Assembly (NCBI GenBank): GCA_003565095.1
Contig: PXDI01000180.1
Location: 1-11,776, forward strand
Length of the DNA: 11,776 nucleotides
Direction: 5' to 3'
From: PVC group bacterium
GTDB lineage: Bacteria; Verrucomicrobiota; Kiritimatiellia; UBA8416; PXDI01
Under the pieces are notes generated by a model. That model worked only from the letters and a program-made list of their open reading frames with translations, was not told where the DNA came from and did no database searches. Positions 1 to 6,567 of this stretch are shown here, piece by piece. The stretch's first letter is position 1; every line of letters starts with the position of its first letter. A program made the translations under genes and the position numbers.

Positions 1-51
1 CAGACTCACAAAAACACACCAACGCATATGTTTCATAATTCGCCTCGCAAT

Positions 52-152
52 CCCCCCGAGGGGGTCAGTCCTATATTTTAGTGATTTCTCATCTTTTACA
101 AATTATTCGCGTGCTCAAGTTGACGCCATGACGCCATGCCCCGGTGACGCCG
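52..152. repeat. Hairpin-capped ~100-bp repeat, copy A
   Basis: This copy begins with a C-tract/G-tract hairpin (53-57 with 60-64). It continues with GGGGTCAGTCCTATATTTT, about 40 bp of T-rich sequence and GCGTGCTCAAG, and ends in four 8-bp units starting at 121, 129, 137 and 145. Three units begin TGAC; the third begins TGCC. The last unit is TGACGCCG. Copy B at 710-811 has the same order of parts and about 85 percent identity by eye. The hairpin stem is kept while its loop differs (GA here, AGAGA in copy B). No protein-coding signal is seen. A non-autonomous mobile repeat is one explanation. Confidence 0.8.
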
Positions 153-209
153 TTTACTTGTTTTTGTTCGACGTTTCACTTTCTACTTGCCACGTTTCCC
201 GGCTCCCGC

Positions 210-241
210 TGACCTCGTGACTTGGTGACCCGGTGACGCCG
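210..241. repeat. 4 x 8-bp TGACNNNN tandem array
   Basis: TGAC recurs at 210, 218, 226 and 234, exactly every 8 bp: TGACCTCG, TGACTTGG, TGACCCGG, TGACGCCG. The array has the same length and the same last unit as the arrays ending copies A and B, but here the hairpin and TCAGTCCTATATTTT part is missing. It is followed by a T-run (242-248). Confidence 0.75.
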
Positions 242-264
242 TTTTTTTATCAGGCCCAATGTCT

Positions 265-291
265 CTTTTGTGTTCTCTGTGTTCCTTGTGG
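265..291. repeat. Three degenerate 9-bp tandem units
   Basis: CTTTTGTGT, TCTCTGTGT and TCCTTGTGG follow each other without gaps. On the minus strand this reads as an ACAAGGAACACAGAGAACAC-type sequence just past the antitoxin-like stop. It is low-complexity tandem sequence with no gene of its own. Confidence 0.6.
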
Positions 292-301
292 TTGCAATCT
301 C

Positions 302-514
302 TCATAAATTCCCGCCCACTCTATATTCCGCCGTGCTTTCCGCGACTTTTGATTGAGTATCAGCATGAATATCGAGCAAAATACTTAAAACCGGATCTTT
401 ATGAACAATCGAACTGGTTTTTTCACGCTTACTGCGCCAATCCAGTTTTTCGTCATCACAGTCGATCTGCCCGCGACGCTGACGCATAAATTTCACACAA
501 TCAAAAGTCTTCAC
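302..514 (-). CDS. Antitoxin-like small protein of a PIN toxin pair, probably orphaned
   Basis: The 70-residue frame starts at a GTG at 514. Its N-terminus, (M)KTFDCVKFMRQRR, matches small antitoxin-like proteins often encoded next to PIN-domain toxins; this link is from memory of the family. The start is chosen because AGGGAGG (521-527 on the plus strand, reverse complement) lies about 6 nt upstream and the family motif begins here. The gene overlaps the last 14 nt of the PIN toxin frame, as expected for translational coupling. Residues 1-40 are charged and look genuine. The tail after about residue 40 is less convincing and runs toward the 9-bp repeat, so the C-terminus may be replaced or frameshifted. 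With the toxin destroyed, it could be a fossil or a still-translated orphan antitoxin. Confidence 0.6.
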   Translation of the reverse strand: MKTFDCVKFMRQRRGQIDCDDEKLDWRSKREKTSSIVHKDPVLSILLDIHADTQSKVAESTAEYRVGGNL

Positions 515-655
515 ACAGCACCTCCCTGGGCGTTCTGATTTCGAGAGAAGGATATCCCAATCGTTTACGAATGCAGACCATAATTTCAAACTATCGTCTC
601 TGAACTCAATATCCTCACAGCCTCCCACAACAGAAGCATCCACATAAACCAGCAT
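501..655 (-). pseudogene. PIN-domain (VapC-like) toxin, internally deleted and frameshifted
   Basis: The gene starts at an ATG at 655 with MLVYVDASVVGGCEDIEF, the first strand of a PIN ribonuclease with its first catalytic aspartate (D6). It continues through SLKLWSAFV. Near 561-567 the reading frame changes: the next frame gives LGYPSLEIRTPREV and a stop at 501-503, which is the usual C-terminus of this toxin family. Only about 51 codons remain of an expected ~140-150, so the middle, including the other acidic metal-binding residues, has been lost by an internal deletion. In the original frame translation runs straight into the antitoxin-like sequence, which creates a misleading 130-residue open frame at 302-694. 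No activity is expected. Confidence 0.75.
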
Positions 656-709
656 TTTTGCGGCCGGAAAACTGTAACTTAAACCAGCACTCAATTTATT
701 ACCCTACAG

Positions 710-811
710 CCCCCAGAGAGGGGGTCAGTCCTATATTTTCATCATTTCTCATCATTCACAAGTTTTTGCGTGCTCAAGCTGACGCCATGACTCGGTGACT
801 TGGTGACGCCG
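710..811. repeat. Hairpin-capped ~100-bp repeat, copy B
   Basis: This is the second copy of the element at 52-152, in the same orientation. It has a C5/G5 hairpin (710-714 with 720-724, loop AGAGA), the conserved TCAGTCCTATATTTT block, GCGTGCTCAAG, then four octamers at 780, 788, 796 and 804 (TGACGCCA, TGACTCGG, TGACTTGG, TGACGCCG). The two copies bracket the toxin-antitoxin remnant as direct repeats. Confidence 0.8.
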
Positions 812-987
812 GTTTCTCTCTCCGGATCTAAGGTCTATGGTCCCCGTGTCCGCACACGCTCATTCTTCAGCAAAATTACGGAATTTTCGACACAAAAACA
901 GCTCTTATTAACCTCCCCGTAAGTTAACAAATACACATCCCTTCAAACTTGGCAATCATTATAGGAAATGTTTAACAGAATTGCCAC
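812..987. other. Non-coding spacer, nothing recognised
   Basis: AT-rich spacer between repeat copy B and the terminator of the Gfo/Idh gene. Only a weak 5-bp hairpin (845-849 with 854-858) was seen. Short open frames here lack family resemblance or start signals. Confidence 0.6.
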
Positions 988-1019
988 AAAAAAATCGGCA
1001 CTTTGCGGATTAAATGCCG
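988..1019 (-). terminator. Rho-independent terminator of the Gfo/Idh gene
   Basis: Read on the minus strand, CGGCATTT pairs with AAAGTGCCG (5 GC-rich pairs plus 3 AT pairs, one bulged base) around a 7-nt loop. It is followed by ATTTTTTT. It lies about 40 nt past the stop codon of the oxidoreductase. Confidence 0.7.
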
Positions 1020-1059
1020 GGAACGGCAAACAGCGCAAAAAACAGCGCAACAACCGTAT

Positions 1060-2070
1060 TTACAGCACTATCCGCTGTTTTTTGCGGGCACTTTCCATCG
1101 CCGCAAAGACCATTGCAAGGGACTTGATGTTGTCACGGCAGTCAGTCTGCGGCATTTGGCCGGTACGCTGGTAACGCAGCATCTCCGCCAGTGCCCCGCC
1201 CATTTGGGTCGGTTTAACTTCCGGAAGCATGACCGGCTGGACATCACGTTGCCAGATCAACCCGTCGCCGGCCTCCCCAAGCAGGCAGATTTCAGGCGCG
1301 GCATCGTTCTCATAGCGCAGGCCGCCGCGCGTGCCGGTAAACTGCCAGTTGCCGTTCCACGAAGTCTGAAAACCCTCCGCGCACCAACTGCCGCGGTAAG
1401 TAAAGACAACATTACCGGTCATTTCAAAAATGCAGGTTGCCGCGGCATCTCCACGGTACCACGAGCCGAAAGGATTAAATTCATGGGCATATACCGCCAC
1501 AGGATCGCTGCCGCTCATCATCCGCGCCAGATCAAAATGATGTATCGCCATATCCAGCACCAGCGGACTCTCCATTTCCGCACGGAATCCCCCGAAATGT
1601 GCGCCAATGTAAAAATCGCAGTTTACAGTAGTCAGATCGCCTATATTCCCGCCAGTGACCTTATCACAACAGGCAACATGCAGCGCCTCCCAGCGCCGTG
1701 ACTGGCTGACCATGTACAACTTGCCGGATTCTTCAGCCGCTTTCACCATTTCACGGGCAGCGGCCATACTGTCCGCCATGGGCTTCTCGCCGATAACATC
1801 ACATCCGGCCCGCAAGGCCTTGCAGGTTACCGCGCAATGCGCGGCCGGTACCGTCAAATCCAGCACAAAGTCCGGGCGTATTTTGCTCAATACAGCGTCA
1901 AGATCACTCGATACAGCACAATCCAACCCATACGTATCACGGCGCGCAACCGCCGCCGCTTCATTAATATCCACGATCGCGGCAACATCCAACTGCTCTT
2001 CAATAATGTGCGGAATCCATGCCTTGAAAATACCGCCGGCCCCGACAATTACCACTTTTTCGCTGCTCAT
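1060..2070 (-). CDS. Gfo/Idh/MocA-family NAD(P)-dependent oxidoreductase
   Basis: A 336-residue cytoplasmic enzyme of the glucose-fructose oxidoreductase/inositol dehydrogenase family, which oxidises or reduces sugars and cyclitols with bound NAD(P). The Rossmann fold opens with VVIVGAGG (G10, G12, G13). The family GEKP motif is at 94-97, with K96 the usual catalytic lysine. DMAIHHFD near 173-180 carries the conserved histidine region of the C-terminal domain. Length is normal for the family. The ATG at 2070 is preferred because GGGGGTAGAG precedes it. The in-frame ATG at 2085 has no ribosome site and abuts the transposase fossil at 2086. The substrate cannot be told from sequence. The neighbouring lyase and glycosidase suggest a sugar or amino-sugar acid. 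A terminator follows the gene, and the ABC exporter lies upstream on the same strand. Confidence 0.88.
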   Translation of the reverse strand: MSSEKVVIVGAGGIFKAWIPHIIEEQLDVAAIVDINEAAAVARRDTYGLDCAVSSDLDAVLSKIRPDFVLDLTVPAAHCAVTCKALRAGCDVIGEKPMADSMAAAREMVKAAEESGKLYMVSQSRRWEALHVACCDKVTGGNIGDLTTVNCDFYIGAHFGGFRAEMESPLVLDMAIHHFDLARMMSGSDPVAVYAHEFNPFGSWYRGDAAATCIFEMTGNVVFTYRGSWCAEGFQTSWNGNWQFTGTRGGLRYENDAAPEICLLGEAGDGLIWQRDVQPVMLPEVKPTQMGGALAEMLRYQRTGQMPQTDCRDNIKSLAMVFAAMESARKKQRIVL

Positions 2071-2085
2071 TTTCTCTACCCCCAT

Positions 2086-2193
2086 GGGATTAGGGACGTT
2101 CTTTGTATGTTACTCATAATTAGCACTTTACCTATTTATTCAAACTCACAGACAGAGAACGCCGCCGCGGTATCAGAAGCGCCCACCGCGAGC
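2086..2193 (-). mobile_element. Fossil 3' end of a REP-associated (Y1) transposase element
   Basis: Read on the minus strand, this starts just after the ABC exporter stop and gives ARGGRF, a stop, then YRGGVLCL. It aligns with ARGGRFRLRRGRPSLC at the end of the transposase at 11198. The match continues into non-coding sequence: an AATAAATAG block at the stop, about 30 bp of AT-rich sequence, then ACAAAGAACGTCCC(T)TAATCCC. On the plus strand that end is GGGATTAGGGACGTTCTTTGT (2086-2106), against GGGATTAAGGGACGTTCTTTGT at 11151. Stops and indels show it is dead. It fills nearly all of the spacer between the exporter and the oxidoreductase, so it probably inserted between two once-adjacent genes. 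The ABC stop codon may itself lie at the insertion edge. Confidence 0.75.
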
Positions 2194-3966
2194 TTACGCG
2201 TTACTCAAATCCCGCATACGTTTAAAAACGCCGTTACGCGCCATGAGTTCGTCGTATGAACCGGTTTCAACAATGCGACCATCCTGCATGACCACAATCC
2301 GGTCGGCGCGCCGGATGGTGGAGAGTCGGTGCGCCACGATAAAGGTCGTGCGCCCCGCAATCAATTCCTCCAACGCCGCCTGCACAAAATGCTCTGATTC
2401 AACATCTAAGGCTGATGTCGCCTCGTCCAGAAAGATTATTTTTGGCTCCCGGATAAGCGCGCGGGCAATCGCCAGTCGCTGACGCTGGCCGCCGGAAAGT
2501 GACGCCCCGCCCTCGCCCACCCAGCTATCCAGCCCATGCGGCAGTCGCGCCACAAACTCATCAACATGGGTTGCCTTAATTATCCGCTCCAGCAACACCG
2601 GATCCACCTGCTGCATACCGAAAGTGATGTTATCACGGACTGTCCCGGCAAACATCAACGACTGTTGCGGCACCACGGAGATATGCCGCCGCCATTGGCG
2701 CATATCAAGCTGCTCCATATCGTTACCGTCAAGCAGTATCCGCCCGCCGGTCGGGCGCCGGAAGCCAATCGTAAGATTTACAACCGTTGACTTGCCGGCA
2801 CCGGAGGGTCCGACCAGCGCAATGCATTCACCGGGATTGACCTCTAAATTAAAATCACGCACCACCGGATCATCCCCGCAGCCAAAACCAAAAGAAACGT
2901 TCTGGTATTTTACCGCACCCTTCACTTCGCTGACAGCACGCTTTCCTTCGTTAAGTTCAAGATCGGGACACTCTAGCACTTCCCCGATCGAACGCACCGA
3001 CTCCATGCCGCGCGCTATTTGCGGATAGGCGTTGGTCAGCATGTTAACCGAACCGACAATCTGCGTGAAAAGCGCCTGAAAGAGCACCACATCCCCAACC
3101 GAGATACGGCCGTTATAGCAGAACCAAAACCCGACCCCCAGTCCAACCAGCAGCGCCATCTGGAAAGTAACCCACGATGAAGACTGAAATACCGCATTAA
3201 TGCGGTCAAGCAGATGCCCTTCCCGGCTGACCGACTGTACCTCGCGGGTGATCCGGTCCAGCGCCTGCTCCTCCACCCCGTGTGCACGCGCCACCGGAAT
3301 CATCCCGATCATCTGCGTAACTTCGGCCGACATGGATTCAATATTATTACGAAAGGATTGATTTCTCCGGCGGATGGAGCCTTTAAACAGGCGGATCAAC
3401 CCAATACATAAAGGTACAAGCACCACATACGTCATAAGCATCAGCGGTTCTTTCAGAAGCGTCAGCACAACGCAAAACACAATGGTCGTCAACCCCATGG
3501 TAGCGATCTCGCCGATATACATGCACATTCCCTGGATCTGCTCCACATCGCGCAACACCTTGGCCTGCAACCGGCCGCCCTCGGTCCGGTCATGAAACGC
3601 AAACGAAAGATGCTGCAAGCGGGTCACCAGCGCCAGCCGCAGGCGCTGCTCCATACGCCGCACGGTTCCGCTCAACATCCGGATGAAGTATGTGTGCATC
3701 GGAATATTCTGCACAACCAGCACAAAGCCGATCAGCGCATATACCATCAGATTGCGCATAGCTTCGGCGGAAGGATCGGACAGCACATCGATTGCCTTGC
3801 CGGTAATTATCGGCAGCACCCAGGCCGGCGACTGCTTGATGATAAACACCAGCAGCACCCACAGGTAGTATGCTGCACTCCGGTCGGCCAGATTCAGCAA
3901 CGTGACCGATGGACGATGCACATGATAATTGAATTCCAGCAGCCGCGAACGGTCTTTTACGCTCAT
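2194..3966 (-). CDS. ABC exporter half-transporter (fused membrane and ATPase domains)
   Basis: A 590-residue type IV (MsbA/Sav1866-like) exporter subunit, expected to act as a homodimer in the inner membrane. The six-helix transmembrane domain spans about residues 30-310 (first helix around AAYYLWVLLVFII). The nucleotide-binding domain follows with every key motif: Walker A GPSGAGKST (386-394), Q-loop Q434, signature LSGGQ (490-494), Walker B IIFLDE (D514, E515) and H-loop H546. The ATG at 3966 is chosen because AGGAAAG lies 10 nt upstream; a TTG 9 nt earlier is too close to that site. Length is normal. The substrate is unknown: such proteins move lipids, lipid-linked glycans, drugs or peptides. 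It is divergent from the lyase gene and separated from the downstream oxidoreductase by transposase debris. Confidence 0.92.
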   Translation of the reverse strand: MSVKDRSRLLEFNYHVHRPSVTLLNLADRSAAYYLWVLLVFIIKQSPAWVLPIITGKAIDVLSDPSAEAMRNLMVYALIGFVLVVQNIPMHTYFIRMLSGTVRRMEQRLRLALVTRLQHLSFAFHDRTEGGRLQAKVLRDVEQIQGMCMYIGEIATMGLTTIVFCVVLTLLKEPLMLMTYVVLVPLCIGLIRLFKGSIRRRNQSFRNNIESMSAEVTQMIGMIPVARAHGVEEQALDRITREVQSVSREGHLLDRINAVFQSSSWVTFQMALLVGLGVGFWFCYNGRISVGDVVLFQALFTQIVGSVNMLTNAYPQIARGMESVRSIGEVLECPDLELNEGKRAVSEVKGAVKYQNVSFGFGCGDDPVVRDFNLEVNPGECIALVGPSGAGKSTVVNLTIGFRRPTGGRILLDGNDMEQLDMRQWRRHISVVPQQSLMFAGTVRDNITFGMQQVDPVLLERIIKATHVDEFVARLPHGLDSWVGEGGASLSGGQRQRLAIARALIREPKIIFLDEATSALDVESEHFVQAALEELIAGRTTFIVAHRLSTIRRADRIVVMQDGRIVETGSYDELMARNGVFKRMRDLSNA

Positions 3967-4008
3967 TTCTGACAATCTTTCCTGCTATCACGATTTGACA
4001 AAAGGCGC

Positions 4009-4036
4009 AACATAGACCGCACCATGCAAAATGCAA
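4009..4036 (-). promoter_or_regulatory. Possible promoter of the ABC exporter
   Basis: On the minus strand TTGCAT (4031-4036) and TATGTT (4009-4014) are 16 bp apart, upstream of the exporter ATG at 3966. The boxes are only moderate matches to sigma-70. No convincing promoter was found for the divergent lyase gene. Confidence 0.3.
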
Positions 4037-4094
4037 GCAGTAAAACGCAGAACTTCTATTTACATGCGACCGTAAATATGCCAAAACATAATCC

Positions 4095-6536
4095 ATGAAA
4101 ATTATTTATCTTGCTGTCATCTGTTTTCTGACCGTCTCCGCCGCCACGGCGGATGTCAGCCGCCCGTTTGTTTTATGGACACAGGGCGATATCGATGCCA
4201 TGCGAAACCGCATCAAAAATGACCCCGCCTATGCTCAGCAGGTCAAAGATCTCGAACAAAACACGCCGCCGCTTGAAAGGGATTTCTTTGACCTCTGGCG
4301 TATTGCAGTTTTAGAGGATACAGCCGCCCGTGACCGCCAGAAGTCGCGGCTGCTGCAGGTTACCCGTTCAGCCGCACCACGCGGCGGCGCACAGTGGTTG
4401 ACCGTTCTTCGCTATGACCTGCTGTATGATCAACTCAACGCTGCGGAAAGAGATGAAGTTGAGGCCTTTTTTCGCAGCTATATTCAACATGCCGTTTTTG
4501 AAAATGCACTTTTTGATCCGGAAGTGTTCAATGATGAGCGCAACTATTCACGCTATCATGCCCATTACCACCGTATCAATAACTGGCTGCCGAATATCAC
4601 CTTTCCCCGGATTCTCGGCGCCAACCTGATGGCCGCTGCACTTCAGGATGAAGACCTGATCCGCCGCACATGGGCCCATTACGGCTCATTTAAGTGGTAT
4701 CTTGACGATTACCTTACCGACGGCGGATTTTATGGCGAGGAGATCGGCAAAATGCATGCCACCCCCGGCGAAATGCTGGTGTACTGCATCGCTTTGCAGA
4801 ATCTTGGACTGAATGAACTGGGCTTTGGTTATCGCGGACGCCATGGAGCAACTATACGCGGTCATATTGAGTCGGTATTAAAGCTGGGCTTTCCGGTGGT
4901 TGAACTGCATTCGGGCAGTCCGCATCTGCCACGCATGACCGCCGGCGACCTGCGCGGCCCGGAAAGAGATAAGCAGGGCTTGCGCGCCTTTCAGAGCTCC
5001 ATCATAAAAGGATGGCTGCCGGACGGTAGCGGTGACAGCGGCCGCTGGGCCGCACACGGCGCGTGGGGCGGAGAAATCCGCGGAAATCATCCGCAATGGG
5101 ATGGATATACCGGCTTCACGCCCAAAATGCAGATTCCATTCTGGTTTGAAATTGCACACAAACAATGGCCGGATGCCGGATTTGACTATTTTCTGGCCTT
5201 GATGCGCAAACCCGGCGCAGAACGCTTCCTCCCTTCAATTTACGTCAACCTGCCGGCGATTGATCCCGGCAAAACGCAGGCACCGTCCGCCCCGTCATGG
5301 GTGGCGGAAAAACGCGGCTTCATTATGCTGCGGGCGGAGGAAGCGCCGGTCTACTGGGAATCCGCCGCGCCGGCTGTCGGCATGCGACTGGCCACCCCCT
5401 ATGCACATGATGTCTTCGATAACTTTGCACTGACCGGTTTCTACGCATACAACCGCCCGCTTTTTATCAACCGCCAGATCGGCGGCTATGCCGCTAATTG
5501 GACACGCAGCGTTCTCAGTCATGCCGGAGTCAAAGTGGATGGCACCGAACCGGCTTTTACCGAATTGTCCGAAGTGCGCTATAATTTTCAGGATCGCATA
5601 AAATTTGCCGCGGCGTTCTCTCCCGCGCTGTATCCCGACATCAATGCCTCCCGCGCGCTTTTTCTAACAAAGGAATATCTGCTGGATATTTTTGCCCTGA
5701 GCGATCGCAACGACAAAGAGCGCACCTATCGCTGGGCGCTGCATCCGCTGGGAGTCGCCGAACTTGATGAACGCTGGAGTGCACCGCAGCGCTTGACCGG
5801 ACAGTTGGGCGCTTCCGAACGCGACATTGGAACCGCGACACGCCACCGCCTACTGACAGGACCGCAGAACGTTCTGGATACCTTCGGGGACATGCGTATC
5901 CAAACAACCGCCGACGACTGGCGGTTGCGCATTGTCCAGCAACCGGTCATCCCGGAAGATCAGCGGCTTTTACCGCAGGAATGGTATGCAAGAGCCGTTG
6001 GACTGAATCTGCGCATGCTTGCCGCACCCGGGACAGTGCTGGCCGCCGGAACCACACCGCTTACTTTCACCCCCGAAGACACCCCTTCACCGGAAGATGA
6101 ACCCGCCATGCACGAAGTGACAGGCACCAGCATACTCGTCCGGCGCGATCATCCCGCAACTGTCTTTGCAGCCATGTATGAACCGTTTGAAGGCGGCAGC
6201 GAAAAAATCAACACCTTCCGGCGCATTGCGGAAGAGCCTGACTTCATCGCCGTGGCGGTCGGATCTGAAACAGAAACAGTCCATGATTTTGCAATGGTCC
6301 AATACAGAGACACCGGCCGCATCTCAAAAGCTGAAGACAGCAGCAACGGTGCCGTCTTCGAATTCCGCGATCATGCATTTATCCGAATCAGCCCTGATAC
6401 AATCGAGGTTTTCGGGGACCTGCGATTTTTACAGATCCCGGTGGCTGCAGAAAATGTCCGTTACTATCATAATGGACGGCTTTCACCGGCAGAGATAGAA
6501 AACGGCATACTGAAATACGCCGCCCCCGGCGGGTGA
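4095..6536 (+). CDS. Secreted heparinase II/III-like polysaccharide lyase
   Basis: An 813-residue protein with a clear signal peptide: MK, a hydrophobic core from about 3 to 15, and a probable cut after ATA at 17-19. It is therefore likely periplasmic or exported. Residues about 25-380 look like the alpha-helical toroid of heparinase/alginate-lyase-type enzymes, with aromatic, His and Asn-rich stretches (RYHAHYHRINNW near 153-164, PNIT near 166). Residues about 400-800 look like the beta-sandwich half, including HDVFDNFALTGFYAYNRPL near 438-455 and a SHAGVKVDG turn near 475-483. Such enzymes split uronic-acid-containing polysaccharides by beta-elimination. The exact family, substrate and catalytic residues cannot be fixed by eye. 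There is no Shine-Dalgarno site before the ATG at 4095. Its stop lies 22 bp from the convergent GH3 stop. Confidence 0.65.
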   Translation: MKIIYLAVICFLTVSAATADVSRPFVLWTQGDIDAMRNRIKNDPAYAQQVKDLEQNTPPLERDFFDLWRIAVLEDTAARDRQKSRLLQVTRSAAPRGGAQWLTVLRYDLLYDQLNAAERDEVEAFFRSYIQHAVFENALFDPEVFNDERNYSRYHAHYHRINNWLPNITFPRILGANLMAAALQDEDLIRRTWAHYGSFKWYLDDYLTDGGFYGEEIGKMHATPGEMLVYCIALQNLGLNELGFGYRGRHGATIRGHIESVLKLGFPVVELHSGSPHLPRMTAGDLRGPERDKQGLRAFQSSIIKGWLPDGSGDSGRWAAHGAWGGEIRGNHPQWDGYTGFTPKMQIPFWFEIAHKQWPDAGFDYFLALMRKPGAERFLPSIYVNLPAIDPGKTQAPSAPSWVAEKRGFIMLRAEEAPVYWESAAPAVGMRLATPYAHDVFDNFALTGFYAYNRPLFINRQIGGYAANWTRSVLSHAGVKVDGTEPAFTELSEVRYNFQDRIKFAAAFSPALYPDINASRALFLTKEYLLDIFALSDRNDKERTYRWALHPLGVAELDERWSAPQRLTGQLGASERDIGTATRHRLLTGPQNVLDTFGDMRIQTTADDWRLRIVQQPVIPEDQRLLPQEWYARAVGLNLRMLAAPGTVLAAGTTPLTFTPEDTPSPEDEPAMHEVTGTSILVRRDHPATVFAAMYEPFEGGSEKINTFRRIAEEPDFIAVAVGSETETVHDFAMVQYRDTGRISKAEDSSNGAVFEFRDHAFIRISPDTIEVFGDLRFLQIPVAAENVRYYHNGRLSPAEIENGILKYAAPGG

Positions 6537-6543
6537 GGATGAT

Positions 6544-6567
6544 GGCAAATCATGGAGTTCATTTGCC
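6544..6567. terminator. Inverted repeat between convergent genes, weak terminator candidate
   Basis: GGCAAAT (6544-6550) and ATTTGCC (6561-6567) form a perfect 7-bp stem around a 10-nt loop in the 22-bp gap between the lyase and GH3 stops, overlapping the last GH3 codons. There is no T-run on either strand, so a role in termination is only suggested by position. Confidence 0.35.

Noticed and set aside
121..241. CRISPR-like array
   Set aside because: The 8-bp units are contiguous with no spacers, and no cas gene is present.
259..489. A 76-residue plus-strand open frame
   Set aside because: It lies antisense to the antitoxin-like gene and starts in the 9-bp repeat. It shows no family resemblance or ribosome site.
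302..694. A single 130-residue minus-strand protein
   Set aside because: The frame is a chimera: a PIN toxin N-terminus read through a frameshifting deletion into the separate antitoxin-like gene, which has its own ribosome site and GTG start.
3590..4096. A 168-residue minus-strand frame reaching the lyase start
   Set aside because: It is mostly an out-of-frame shadow of the ABC exporter, rich in Cys, Arg and Ala, with no family match.
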